Assembly: GCF_011074795.1 (NCBI RefSeq)
Contig: NZ_JAAMPF010000036.1
Coordinates: forward strand, 124,001 to 188,000
Source of the DNA: Marinobacter salicampi
GTDB lineage: Bacteria; Pseudomonadota; Gammaproteobacteria; Pseudomonadales; Oleiphilaceae
Length of the DNA: 64,000 bases
Direction of reading: 5' to 3'
This document shows, piece after piece, positions 7,983 to 17,202 of this stretch. Numbering within the stretch: position 1 is the stretch's first letter; each line of letters starts with the position of its first letter. Under the pieces are notes generated by a model. The model saw nothing but the letters and a program-made list of their open reading frames with translations. It did no database searches and was not told the DNA's origin. The position numbers and the translations under genes are program-made.

Positions 7983-9800
7983 ATGAACTATCGAATCTGG
8001 GCATTGCTTTTTTTGTGTCTTACTGCGGTGCTGGCCTGGCAGCTTGGGGCCTGGGTCGGCTACCGTCTGGTGGAGCAGGAGGCCCTGGAAGAATCTTTCC
8101 GCTACCGGCAACTGGTCGCCAACGAACTGAATCGTTACCGGCCAATGCCGGAACTGATGGCAGAACATCCGCTGTTGCAAAGGCTGCTGGAACGCCCGTC
8201 AGACCAGCGGCTGATCCTCCAGGCCAATGAAGAAATGAAGCGTATGGCAACCATCGTGGACAGTTCCGACGTTTACCTGATGGATCGGACGGGGCTCACC
8301 ATCGCGGCCCACAACTACGACCAGAGCAACAGTTTTATCGGCCGGCGTTTTGACTACCGTCCCTATTTCAGTGAGGCCATGGCGACCGGCGAGTCGGCCG
8401 TGTACTTTGCGCTTGGCGTAACCTCCGACCTCCGGGGGTTGTACTTCTCTCATCCGGTCAAGAACGACGCGGGGGAGATTCTCGGTGTGGTGGCGGTCAA
8501 GATCCAGGTGGATGAGCTTGAGTCCCAGTGGCTGCGTCCGGCCTCGTCGGCCAATGCCGAAATGGTGGTGCTGGACGGGGATGGCATCAGTTTCCTGGCA
8601 AGCCGGGCGGAGTGGCTCTACCGGGACTTCACCCCGGACACCTCCAGTGCCGATAATCCCGCCCTGCAGCAGCGTTACCCGGGCCGCGAGCTGACCAATA
8701 TGGACGTGCTTGAGGTGAACAGGAAGCTGACCATGACATCAGGAAGCTCCAGTCTGGTACTGCTCAATCTGGACGGGGTCAGGCGGGAATATCTGAGTAC
8801 CCAGACGCCGCTGCCCAGGCTGGACTGGAATCTGCGGGTCCTGATTGGTACCGGTCCGGTGCTCTGGACCCAGATTCAGTTCCTCACCGGCGGCCTGATG
8901 CTGTTCCTGGGTGGTTTCCTGACCTGGTTGTATGTTCGGGAGCGTTACCGCCGGGAAGCTGAACTCGCCCAGCGGGGCGAGCAGCTGGAGAAGCGGGTCA
9001 CAGAGCGTACGGCGGACCTGGAAGCCTCAAACAGGCGGCTGCTGGCCGAGATCCGTCAGCGGGAGGCGACCCAGAATGAGTTGAAGGCAACCCAGCAGGA
9101 GTTGATCCAGGCAGCCAAGCTGGCGGTGCTGGGGCAGATGTCCGCGGGCCTTAACCATGAAATGAACCAGCCCCTCACTGCCATCCAGGCGTACGCCCGC
9201 AACAGCCGGCGCTTCCTGGAAAGGGGCAATGCCGAGATGGTGGACGCCAACCTCGCTGAAATCGTCACCCTGTGCAATAAAATGGCGGAGCTTACCCGGC
9301 AGTTCAAGGTGTTCGCCCGCAAATCCGAAGGCCCGCCTGCCACCGTAGACCTGCGCCTGGCAGTGGATGCCGCACTCAAGATCATCACCGCCCAGGATAG
9401 CAGTGAGGGTGTCCGTATCCGCTGGCGCCGACCCGACCACGGGGTTATGTGCCACGGGGACCTGATACGGATAGAACAGGTATTGGTCAACCTGATGGCC
9501 AACGCCATCCAGGCGGTTGAAACCGTGCCGGAGCCAGGTATAACGATCAGCATCCACGACGGCGGCGACCACTGGCAGTGTTGTGTGGAAGATAACGGTT
9601 CGGGGTTGCCGGCAGACAGCGACCAGGTATTCGAGCCGTTCTTCACCACCAAATCCGTGAAGCAGGGCCTGGGCCTGGGTCTGTCGATATCCCGCCAGAT
9701 CGTGGACGCCCTGGGGGGCACACTCACCGGTCATAACCGCGCCGACGGACCCGGTGCAGTGTTTGTCCTGACGCTGGCCAAACCAAGGAAAACCCCATGA
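7983..9800 (+). CDS. dctB: DctB-type sensor histidine kinase
   Basis: A 605-residue inner-membrane kinase. A first membrane helix spans residues about 5-25 and a second about 300-322, flanking a periplasmic Cache-like sensor domain. A coiled linker (about 325-375) leads to the H-box LNHEMNQPLTAIQAYARNSRR, the DctB-type signature in which the His is phosphorylated, then the ATPase domain with VLVNLMANAIQAV (N-box), EDNGSGLP and GLGLGLSIS (G-box). It overlaps the response regulator by 4 nt. It lies next to a TAXI TRAP operon with a sigma-54 promoter, which is probably its target; the ligand is unknown. Confidence 0.9.
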   Translation: MNYRIWALLFLCLTAVLAWQLGAWVGYRLVEQEALEESFRYRQLVANELNRYRPMPELMAEHPLLQRLLERPSDQRLILQANEEMKRMATIVDSSDVYLMDRTGLTIAAHNYDQSNSFIGRRFDYRPYFSEAMATGESAVYFALGVTSDLRGLYFSHPVKNDAGEILGVVAVKIQVDELESQWLRPASSANAEMVVLDGDGISFLASRAEWLYRDFTPDTSSADNPALQQRYPGRELTNMDVLEVNRKLTMTSGSSSLVLLNLDGVRREYLSTQTPLPRLDWNLRVLIGTGPVLWTQIQFLTGGLMLFLGGFLTWLYVRERYRREAELAQRGEQLEKRVTERTADLEASNRRLLAEIRQREATQNELKATQQELIQAAKLAVLGQMSAGLNHEMNQPLTAIQAYARNSRRFLERGNAEMVDANLAEIVTLCNKMAELTRQFKVFARKSEGPPATVDLRLAVDAALKIITAQDSSEGVRIRWRRPDHGVMCHGDLIRIEQVLVNLMANAIQAVETVPEPGITISIHDGGDHWQCCVEDNGSGLPADSDQVFEPFFTTKSVKQGLGLGLSISRQIVDALGGTLTGHNRADGPGAVFVLTLAKPRKTP

Positions 9801-11149
9801 CACGAGCGACGGTAATTTTCATTGATGACGACCCCGACATCCGCCAGGTCATGGCCCAGACCCTTGCCCTGGAAGACCTGGCGGTGGCCTGTTATGCCGC
9901 AGGCGCCGATGCCCTGCCGGAGATCACAGCGGACTTTGAGGGCGTGGTGCTGTGCGACTACAACATGCCCGGTATGGACGGGCTGGCGGTTCTGGCGGCG
10001 GTACGCAGGGTGGACGACGCCATTCCGGTTATCATCCTCACCGGGCAGGGGGATATCAGCACCGCTGTGAATGCCATGCAGTCAGGGGCCTACGATTTCA
10101 TCGAGAAACCGTTCGAGCATGATGAGCTGATCGAACTGCTGGCCAGGGCCCGGGAAAAGCGCCAGCTGGCCCTGGAAAACCGACGCCTGAAAGCCCAGTT
10201 GCGCATGCTTGCCCGGCCTGGGCCACGGTTGTTGGGGGACTCGCCAGTCATGCGCAAGCTGATGGCGACCATAGATCCCCTGCTGGGCATTTCCGCAGAT
10301 ATCCTGCTGCGCGGGGAAACCGGCGTGGGCAAGGATGCCGTCGCCCGTTATATCCACGAAAACAGCCCGCGGCGGGATCATAACTTTGTCGCCATAAACT
10401 GCGGTGCAGTGCCGGAGAACCTGATCGAGAGTGAGCTTTTCGGCCATGAGCACGGAGCCTTTACCGGGGCGGACAAGCGCCGCATCGGCAAGTTCGAGCA
10501 CGCCCATAAAGGCACCCTGTTTCTGGATGAAGTCGAGAGTATGCCGATGCCCCTGCAGATCAAACTGCTAAGGGTAATTGAGGAACGCAAGGTCGAGCGC
10601 CTGGGCAGCAATACGCCGCTGGCGGTGGATGTGCGGATTCTGGCGGCCACCAAGACGGATCTGAAGATCCTGAGTGATGAGGGCGATTTCCGGGCTGACC
10701 TTTACTACCGGCTGAACGTGGTCCAGCTGGATATTCCGCCGTTACGGGAGCGCAAAGAGGACATTCCTGTCCTGTTTCACCACTTTGTGCTCATTGCCGC
10801 GGCCCGGTACGATCGTGAAAGCGTGCCTCTGAATGCCAGCCAGGCGGCCCGGCTGATGCAGCACAGCTGGCCGGGCAATGTCCGGGAGCTGCGTAACCTG
10901 GCTGAGCGTTACGTACTGCTGGGCCCTGCGGCGCTCATTGAAGACCAGAGGCTCCCGGCCCGGGATCTGACAGGCCTGCAGACCCTGGCGGAAATGACTG
11001 ACAGCTTCGAGCGTGCTGCCCTGATGAGTGCGCTGAACATCGCCCAGGGCAGCATCAAGGACACCATGCTGCAACTGGGCCTGGCCCGCAAAACCCTGTA
11101 CGACAAGATGAAAAAGCATGGTCTGGATAAAGCCGATTTCAAGGACTAA
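9797..11149 (+). CDS. dctD: DctD-type sigma-54-dependent response regulator
   Basis: A 450-residue NtrC-family activator. The receiver domain (1-120) carries the acidic cluster DDDPD and the phospho-acceptor Asp in LCDYNMPGMDG. The AAA+ domain (about 145-375) has Walker A GETGVGKD, the sigma-54 contact loop GAFTGA, Walker B TLFLDEVESM and an arginine-finger region near FRADLYYRLNV. A Fis-type helix-turn-helix ends the protein (IKDTMLQLGLARKTLYDKMKK). ATG overlaps the kinase stop (ATGA). It should act on enhancer sites upstream of sigma-54 promoters, such as the one at 4521-4536. Confidence 0.92.
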   Translation: MTRATVIFIDDDPDIRQVMAQTLALEDLAVACYAAGADALPEITADFEGVVLCDYNMPGMDGLAVLAAVRRVDDAIPVIILTGQGDISTAVNAMQSGAYDFIEKPFEHDELIELLARAREKRQLALENRRLKAQLRMLARPGPRLLGDSPVMRKLMATIDPLLGISADILLRGETGVGKDAVARYIHENSPRRDHNFVAINCGAVPENLIESELFGHEHGAFTGADKRRIGKFEHAHKGTLFLDEVESMPMPLQIKLLRVIEERKVERLGSNTPLAVDVRILAATKTDLKILSDEGDFRADLYYRLNVVQLDIPPLRERKEDIPVLFHHFVLIAAARYDRESVPLNASQAARLMQHSWPGNVRELRNLAERYVLLGPAALIEDQRLPARDLTGLQTLAEMTDSFERAALMSALNIAQGSIKDTMLQLGLARKTLYDKMKKHGLDKADFKD

Positions 11150-11151
11150 TA

Positions 11152-12324
11152 ATGACCGATTTCGATACGCCCCTGTCCCGGAACAATACCCAGGCGGTGA
11201 AATTTGATGCCCGCAAGGCGGTGTTCGGTACCGACGAGGTGATTCCCCTGTGGGTCGCCGATATGGACTTCCCCGCCCCGGCGGCGGTGACCGAAGCCCT
11301 GGTCAACCGGGCCCGGCACCCGGCTTACGGCTATACCCTGTTCCACGAAAGTCTCTATCAGTCGTTGATGGGCTGGTTCGAACACCGCCACAACTGGTCC
11401 ATAGACCGGAGCTGGCTGATGATGGCGCCGGGCGTGGTGCCGTCGCTGCATGCGGCGGCGCTGGCCTTTGCGCAACCCGGGGAGGGCGTAATCGTGCAAC
11501 CGCCGGTGTACTTCCCTTTCTTCTCGGCGGTGACCCAGACCGGGCGACGGGTGATTGAAAACCCCTTGCGCGAGCGTCCCGGCGGCGGCTATGAAATGGA
11601 TCTCGAGCATCTTGAGGTCTGTGCCCGGGACGGCGCTCGCGTGCTTTTCCTGTGTTCACCCCACAACCCGGTGGGCCGTGTCTGGACCAAAGACGAGCTC
11701 CAGTCTGTACTGGCAATCGCCCGACGCCATGGGCTGGTGGTCATTTCCGACGAAATTCACTGCGATCTGGTTTATCCGGACAAGCCCAGGCATACCGTTC
11801 TGGCCACTCTGGCGAGCGAGCAGGATCAGCTGATAACAACCGTTGCGCCCAGCAAGACTTTCAATATTCCCGGTCTGGGGCTGTCCAGCCTGGTGGCTCC
11901 AGACCCTGCCCACCGGGCGGCCCTTAAAAAGGTGTTTGACAGCCTGCACATAGGCCAGTGCAATCCGTTCAGTGTCGCCGGCTTCGAGGCCGCCTACCGG
12001 CAGGGCGAAGCCTGGCTGGACGAGCTGATGCACTACCTGAAAGGCAATCGTGACTTTGTGGCGGCGTTCGTTGCGGAGTATCTGCCGGATATCCGACTGG
12101 TGGAGCCTGAGGGGACCTATCTGCTCTGGCTCGACTGCCGCGCCCTGGGGTTAACCGATGACGGGCTCAAGGCCTTTTTTGTACACGACGCGGGGGTTGG
12201 CATGAACCCCGGGTTACAGTTCGGTACCGGTGGCTCGGGCCATATGAGGATGAACATCGGAGCACCGCAGGCCTTGCTTGAACAGGCGCTGGTTCAGATC
12301 AGGGAGGCCTATGGCAGGCTCTAG
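11152..12324 (+). CDS. PatB/MalY-like PLP-dependent C-S lyase/aminotransferase
   Basis: A 390-residue fold-type I PLP enzyme of the MalY/PatB branch, whose members cleave cystathionine or other cysteine-S-conjugates or act as aminotransferases. The N-terminal VIPLWVADMDFPAPAAV is diagnostic of the branch. SPHNPVGRVW, ISDEIHCDLVYP and the PLP lysine in VAPSKTFNIPGLGLS are all present. It starts 2 nt after dctD with an AAGGA Shine-Dalgarno sequence, so it is probably cotranscribed with the two-component genes, an unusual partnership that may hint at a sulfur-containing or amino-acid-derived substrate. That link is inference. Confidence 0.85.
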   Translation: MTDFDTPLSRNNTQAVKFDARKAVFGTDEVIPLWVADMDFPAPAAVTEALVNRARHPAYGYTLFHESLYQSLMGWFEHRHNWSIDRSWLMMAPGVVPSLHAAALAFAQPGEGVIVQPPVYFPFFSAVTQTGRRVIENPLRERPGGGYEMDLEHLEVCARDGARVLFLCSPHNPVGRVWTKDELQSVLAIARRHGLVVISDEIHCDLVYPDKPRHTVLATLASEQDQLITTVAPSKTFNIPGLGLSSLVAPDPAHRAALKKVFDSLHIGQCNPFSVAGFEAAYRQGEAWLDELMHYLKGNRDFVAAFVAEYLPDIRLVEPEGTYLLWLDCRALGLTDDGLKAFFVHDAGVGMNPGLQFGTGGSGHMRMNIGAPQALLEQALVQIREAYGRL

Positions 12325-12465
12325 GGCTCTACGGCTTGGCACGCCACTTAATCGCCCATGGGCTTCTGTAATGCATAAGGCCCGGCATCTGTACTGCCGT
12401 AATGCCGGTGATCTCTGGCATGATGGGCGGATGCCTACTCTACTCAATACTAGCGGACGAGACCT

Positions 12466-13398
12466 GTGACGCTGGCCAGCGATAGTATCTGGCTCAGGCT
12501 GATGCCGGTCACCTTTGTGCTGCTGTGGAGCACCGGCTTTATCGGTGCCAAGTTCGGCCTGCCTTATGCCGAGCCGTTTACCCTGTTGTTCTACCGCATG
12601 CTGCTGACGCTCACCTGTCTGGCAGTACTGATGGCATTTCTCAAACCGAGCTGGCCGGCAAGCCTGCGCCAGGCTCTTCACCTTGGGGTGACCGGGCTGC
12701 TGGTGCACGGGGTGTATCTCGGCGGCGTGTTTTCGGCCATTGAGGCCGGTATGCCCGCCGGACTGACGGCGCTGGTGGTTGGCCTGCAGCCTCTTCTTAC
12801 CGGCGTGCTGGCGGTGCTGGTGTTCCGGGAACAGATAGGCGCAAGAGTCTGGCTGGGTTTGTTGATGGGCCTTGCCGGTGTGGTCATGGTGCTCGGGGAA
12901 AAAGTGGCACCGGACTCCGCCGGCCTGTTTGATGGCTTCCCGTTATGGGCGGTATTCTTTGCCCTGGGGTCCCTGGTGGGTATCTCGGCGGGCACCCTTT
13001 ACCAGAAACGATATTGCGGCAATACCGATCTGATCACCGGCGCTTTTGTGCAGTACTGTGCGGCGGCCATGGCCTTCGGGCTGCTGGCGGTTACTCTGGA
13101 AACCATGGAAGTGCAATGGACTCCCCAGCTGTTTTTCGCCCTGGGCTGGCTGGTGCTGGTGCTGTCCCTGGGGGCCATCGGCCTGTTGCTGGCCCTGATT
13201 CGCCGCGGCGCTTCAGCCCAGGTGGCCAGTCTGTTCTATCTGGTCACGCCGGTTACGGCACTGGAAGCCTGGCTCCTGTTCGATGAACAGCTGGGCTGGC
13301 TGGCCCTGTTCGGCACAGCCATAACGGTGGCCGGCGTCTACCTGGTCATGACCCCCCGAGCATTGCCCCGGGCGGCATCGCCGGCGAAAACCGAATAG
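12466..13398 (+). CDS. EamA/DMT-superfamily transporter
   Basis: A 310-residue inner-membrane protein with ten predicted helices in two EamA repeats (residues about 10-140 and 155-295), the form of drug/metabolite exporters such as RhaT/YdcZ relatives. The N-terminal FVLLWSTGFIGAKFGLPYAEP is typical of the family. The start is GTG with no strong Shine-Dalgarno sequence; 141 nt separate it from the preceding lyase gene, so cotranscription is uncertain. Substrate unknown. Confidence 0.85.
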   Translation: MTLASDSIWLRLMPVTFVLLWSTGFIGAKFGLPYAEPFTLLFYRMLLTLTCLAVLMAFLKPSWPASLRQALHLGVTGLLVHGVYLGGVFSAIEAGMPAGLTALVVGLQPLLTGVLAVLVFREQIGARVWLGLLMGLAGVVMVLGEKVAPDSAGLFDGFPLWAVFFALGSLVGISAGTLYQKRYCGNTDLITGAFVQYCAAAMAFGLLAVTLETMEVQWTPQLFFALGWLVLVLSLGAIGLLLALIRRGASAQVASLFYLVTPVTALEAWLLFDEQLGWLALFGTAITVAGVYLVMTPRALPRAASPAKTE

Positions 13399-13421
13399 CC
13401 ACAACCTGGAAACAGGCCTGA

Positions 13422-13706
13422 TCAGGTCTCGGTATTTGACGAGGCTTCGTTCAGCAACTCCGGCTTCTTGAGGGCCCGGGCAAAAAGGTCTTTCTCTTCA
13501 GCAATGGCCAGAGCACATTGCTCGGCCAGTTCTTCGGACAGACCACTGACGCGTTTCTGCAAAAACACGGTCACTTCCTCCGACAGCTCCAGGATGCGGT
13601 CACGGGCATCGGCCTCGGCCTTGGAGGAAAACAGCATCTTGTCGGCATTTTTCAGCGCCATTTCCAGCCCGTCCCTTTCCGAGTAATAAAGTGCTTTAAC
13701 TGCCAT
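13422..13706 (-). CDS. yebG: YebG-family SOS protein
   Basis: A 94-residue cytoplasmic protein. The start MAVKALYYSERDG and the central pattern of an ADARDRILELSEEV-like helix followed by an acidic helix match the YebG family, a small protein induced by DNA damage in Escherichia coli whose molecular role is unclear. A longer reading starts at 13760, but the ATG at 13706 has a CCGGAG Shine-Dalgarno sequence and gives the family-typical N-terminus. A near-consensus LexA box lies 74 nt upstream, which fits the family's known SOS control. Confidence 0.85.
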   Translation of the reverse strand: MAVKALYYSERDGLEMALKNADKMLFSSKAEADARDRILELSEEVTVFLQKRVSGLSEELAEQCALAIAEEKDLFARALKKPELLNEASSNTET

Positions 13707-13779
13707 GCATTGAATCTCCGGTGGGTTACCGGACACAGGCGTGCCGGTAAGACAGTTCATTCAGGACGGCAGTGTATCA

Positions 13780-13799
13780 TACTGTTTTTATATACAGCA
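13780..13799 (-). promoter_or_regulatory. LexA box upstream of yebG
   Basis: TACTGTTTTTATATACAGCA (plus strand) fits the gammaproteobacterial SOS consensus TACTGT-N8-ACAGTA with only the last base positions imperfect; CTGT and ACAG are spaced by exactly eight bases. A TATGAT hexamer read on the minus strand abuts it, as expected for a LexA-repressed promoter. Confidence 0.85.
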
Positions 13800-13839
13800 T
13801 CCCCAGAACAAGCCTGAGCGAACTCAGGGCCCCCGGGGG

Positions 13840-15306
13840 TCACTCTGCCTGGCCACGCTCCGCCCCGGCCTTCTTCTTGAGTTTCTCTATACACTCGGCA
13901 AAGGTCCGGCTGATGCGGATCTGATCCCGAATCATGGGAATACGAGGCCAGGTGGCCTGTTCGCCCAGGCGGATGTACATGGCCAGATCCTCCATGCTCG
14001 GATTGGACAGGATCTTGCGGTACAGGGCAGGTCGAAACGGAAAGTGAATGTTGATGTCACCGAGGTAACTCTGGGTGGTCATGGCATGGGCCTGCTCCAG
14101 ATACGGCCTGACCAGGGTGGAGGACCAGGTATTGCGGGTCAGCTCCAGTGCGACCGATACCTGCGAATGGAGCAGCGACAGGCCTGCCTGTTTGAGTGAC
14201 GCCTTTACACCACGCTCATGGTGATGGCTGATAAACGGTACCACGTGGGGGTTGGCCTGGCTTACGATGGTCTTGTTGATATTGTGCAGTCGTGCCATGC
14301 GCATCAATGGCAGATCGCCATGGACGCTACCATCCATCCAGCGTTCTGTCGGCATGTAAGGGCGGACGGCGTCGCCGCCCTTGAGCCGGTCCCGGGCCTT
14401 GAGCATGACCGAGGGATAGATGCCCGGCACGGCACAGGACGCCAGCACGGCGGAGTCCACCAGCACTTCAGGCGATGCCAATTCGTTTAGCAGCCTGGGC
14501 TTTTGCCGGGTCCGAGTGGGAGAGACAGATATGTTAAGCGTACGTCCGCTTCGTTCCGAGGCCTCCCCGAAACTCCGGCTGCCCAGGTTGGTAAGGATAT
14601 GCTTATGAAGGTGCGACTGGTCCATGATCGCGCCTTTATTCCAGATCTTTCTCGGGGATAGCCAGTCAAAGGCATCCCGATGAAGCGTCTCGGGATCTTC
14701 GAAAAAGTCCTCGAGCTCGTCTTCGGTCCGGTTGCAGATGGCGCCTGCGATGATCGCTCCCATGCTGGAGCCGGCAATAACCCGCGGTAGCAGATCCTGG
14801 CGCCAGAGTGCCCGCGTGACTCCCAGGTGATAGATGCCGAACGCAGCGCCGCCGCTGAGCATCAGGGCCGGCCTGCCATACACTCGTTCAGCAGCGCGGA
14901 ACAGGCGGAGGCTTTGCTCTGAGGACATGCCTGGCATCGGGTTGTCGCAGATAAAGCGCATCGACCGTTCCACTTCCAACAGAAACTCGGTCGCCAGATA
15001 CTTGGTGCCGGTGCGGGCAACCGCGTAGAGGTCCGGATTGGACAGCTCGCCCAGGTGCCGGTACAGGCTCTCCTGCAGAACCCGGGTCAGGGTCCGGGTC
15101 TCGCCGTTTTTCCGGTGCCGCCGCATGGCCTTCATGTGATCACGGATGAGTTCTTCGTGAAGTAACTCGGTGCCAGTCTCCTCCCGCCAGGCGAGGTGCC
15201 CGTCCAGCTCATCCAGAGCCTCGGCGGCAAAGAACCATTCTTCATATGTCTGGGCGTCATCAAGCTGACGTTGAAGCCTTTTGTAGCGTTTATCTGTGTT
15301 AGCCAT
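13840..15306 (-). CDS. Patatin-like phospholipase with N-terminal DUF3336
   Basis: A 488-residue lipase-like protein. The N-terminal 130 residues resemble DUF3336, which precedes patatin domains in bacterial and yeast TGL-type lipases. The patatin domain holds the oxyanion loop GGAAFGIYHLGV (near residue 160), the nucleophile Ser in GSSMG and the Asp of the dyad in MDGSVHGD. It is probably a membrane-associated acyl hydrolase acting on phospholipids or neutral lipids such as storage wax esters or triacylglycerols; the substrate is not deducible. It ends 80 nt before the yebG promoter region on the same strand and looks monocistronic. Confidence 0.85.
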   Translation of the reverse strand: MANTDKRYKRLQRQLDDAQTYEEWFFAAEALDELDGHLAWREETGTELLHEELIRDHMKAMRRHRKNGETRTLTRVLQESLYRHLGELSNPDLYAVARTGTKYLATEFLLEVERSMRFICDNPMPGMSSEQSLRLFRAAERVYGRPALMLSGGAAFGIYHLGVTRALWRQDLLPRVIAGSSMGAIIAGAICNRTEDELEDFFEDPETLHRDAFDWLSPRKIWNKGAIMDQSHLHKHILTNLGSRSFGEASERSGRTLNISVSPTRTRQKPRLLNELASPEVLVDSAVLASCAVPGIYPSVMLKARDRLKGGDAVRPYMPTERWMDGSVHGDLPLMRMARLHNINKTIVSQANPHVVPFISHHHERGVKASLKQAGLSLLHSQVSVALELTRNTWSSTLVRPYLEQAHAMTTQSYLGDINIHFPFRPALYRKILSNPSMEDLAMYIRLGEQATWPRIPMIRDQIRISRTFAECIEKLKKKAGAERGQAE

Positions 15307-15451
15307 GACGCCACCTTAACCCACCAGGGTGTTGACTGGTATGTCGTCAAAAAGATCCTACCGCTGTGGCCCTGCCCGGGCTCCGACAACACCTGGTTAC
15401 CCGGAGTTAACACAAACCACACAGCGATTTCGGAACGCTTGTGCATAAAAT

Positions 15452-15459
15452 CCCGATAA
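15452..15459 (+). promoter_or_regulatory. Candidate sigma-28 (FliA) -10 element
   Basis: CCCGATAA lies 22 nt before the chemoreceptor start codon and differs by one base from the FliA -10 consensus GCCGATAA. The -35 region at the consensus spacing matches poorly, so this is tentative. Confidence 0.3.
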
Positions 15460-15481
15460 TTGTCCTTAAGGAGCATTATTA

Positions 15482-17158
15482 ATGAATTTTCTAAGCCGCC
15501 TGCGTATCCGGTCCCGGCTACTCCTCGGAGTCCTGGTCCCTGTTATTATTACAGCGGCAGCCCTGGCGTGGATCGCTGTTGCCCAGATTCAGGCCAATGG
15601 TCAGGCTGAGCTTGAGCGCCTAGGCAGTGAGTTGCTCGAAGCCCGCAAGGAAGGCCTGAAGAACGTGGTCGAAAGTGCCCGGGCGGTGGTCTATGACGCG
15701 ATAAACAACCCTTCGCTGACCGAGGCCGAGGCCAAAGAGGAAGTCCGTGACCGGATCCGGGCCATGACCTTTGGTGATGAAAACTATGTATTTGCCTATG
15801 ACCGGGAACTGATTAATCTAGCCTACCGGCCCAATCCGGCAGCGGAAGGCCCGACCACCAAGCCGGTGGTGCGCGACCTTGTCACCAATATCTTCGCCGC
15901 CGCGCGCAAGGACGGTTTCTACGGTTACAACTGGCCTAACCCCGGTTCCGGTGCAGAGGAGCCCAAGGTGTCCTATTCCATCGAAATCCCGGAATGGGAC
16001 TGGATGATGGGCGCAGGCATCTACACTACCGACATCGAGCGCGTTCTCGCTGTGGTGCAGGAAGATATCGATAATCAGACCGAGGCAGCTCTGGGCTTCT
16101 TTGTCATGGCAGCCCTGGTGATTGGCCTGGTTGCCATAGCGATTGGCGTTCTAGTGGGCCGCTCGGTCACGGTGCCGCTGAACAGGGTAAGTAACCTGAT
16201 GCAGGGGATAGCCGCAGGCGAAGGCGACCTGCGCCAGCGTCTGCCGGCTGAGGGCAATGACGAGCTTGCCGAGCTTGGCCGCCGCTTCAATGCCTTTGTG
16301 ATCAAGATCCAGGACACCATCCGCGAAGTGGGCGCCACCACCGAGCAGGTGGCTTCCGCGGCGGAAGAACTGAGCCGCGTGGCTACCGAAACCCGGCAGT
16401 CTGTTCAGGTGCAGGGATCGGAAACGGATCAGATTGCCGCTGCCATCAACGAGATGGCTGCCACTGTCCAGCAGATTGCCGCCAACGCCAACGAAGTGGA
16501 AGGCGCCGCCTCAGACGCGGACCGACTGGCACGGGAAGGCGGGGCAACCATCACCAACGCCCAGGCTTCGGTCAATAAACTGTCTGAGGAGATCGCCAGC
16601 ACTGCCAAGAGCATTGATGCCCTGGCGGCCAAATCCGATGATATTCAGCAGGTGCTGGACGTCATTCACGCGGTGACCGACCAGACCAACCTGCTGGCGC
16701 TGAACGCTGCCATCGAAGCGGCCCGCGCCGGGGAACATGGCAGGGGCTTCGCGGTGGTTGCCGATGAGGTGCGTCAACTGGCCCGTCGCAGCGCCGAGTC
16801 GGCCACCCAGATCCGCGACATGATCGATGGCTTTGTCACCGAAACCCGCAGCGCCGTTGAGCGAATGAAAGGGTCCAGAAGCCGGTCTGACGAAACCGTG
16901 GAGCGTATCAATCACGCTACCGACGCCTTGCGTACTATAGAGCGCTCTGTCGGCACCATTCACGAGCAAGTGACCCAGATAGCCACGGCTGCCGAGCAGC
17001 AGGGCCAGGTAAGTGAAGAGATCAACCAGAGCGTAGTGCGCATTGTGGATGCAGGCCAGCAGAGCGATACCGGTGTCACCCAGACCAACGATGCCAGTCT
17101 GGAACTGGCTCGCCTGGGCGAGAACCTGCGCCATCTGGTCACCCGCTTCAAGGTTTAA
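15482..17158 (+). CDS. Methyl-accepting chemotaxis protein with single Cache domain
   Basis: A 558-residue transmembrane chemoreceptor. Helix 1 spans residues 12-34; a periplasmic sCache_2-like domain follows (about 60-185, with GDENYVFAYDRE and SYSIEIPEWDWMMGAGIYT); helix 2 is at about 198-222; then HAMP, and a signalling domain whose tip [32 protein letters not shown] contacts CheA/CheW. Family members with this sensor often detect small organic acids. Its AAGGAG Shine-Dalgarno sequence is good. It has no C-terminal CheR-binding pentapeptide. Confidence 0.92.
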   Translation: MNFLSRLRIRSRLLLGVLVPVIITAAALAWIAVAQIQANGQAELERLGSELLEARKEGLKNVVESARAVVYDAINNPSLTEAEAKEEVRDRIRAMTFGDENYVFAYDRELINLAYRPNPAAEGPTTKPVVRDLVTNIFAAARKDGFYGYNWPNPGSGAEEPKVSYSIEIPEWDWMMGAGIYTTDIERVLAVVQEDIDNQTEAALGFFVMAALVIGLVAIAIGVLVGRSVTVPLNRVSNLMQGIAAGEGDLRQRLPAEGNDELAELGRRFNAFVIKIQDTIREVGATTEQVASAAEELSRVATETRQSVQVQGSETDQIAAAINEMAATVQQIAANANEVEGAASDADRLAREGGATITNAQASVNKLSEEIASTAKSIDALAAKSDDIQQVLDVIHAVTDQTNLLALNAAIEAARAGEHGRGFAVVADEVRQLARRSAESATQIRDMIDGFVTETRSAVERMKGSRSRSDETVERINHATDALRTIERSVGTIHEQVTQIATAAEQQGQVSEEINQSVVRIVDAGQQSDTGVTQTNDASLELARLGENLRHLVTRFKV

Positions 17159-17171
17159 AGATACCGTGGGA

Positions 17172-17202
17172 GAGCGGGCCAGAGTCGTCTCTGGCCCGGC
17201 TC
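17172..17202. terminator. Convergent-gene hairpin
   Basis: GGGCCAGAG (17176-17184) and CTCTGGCCC (17189-17197) pair perfectly around TCGT, extended by GAGC/GCTC. It lies between the convergent chemoreceptor and phosphoesterase genes and overlaps the latter's stop. No T-run follows on either strand. Confidence 0.5.
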
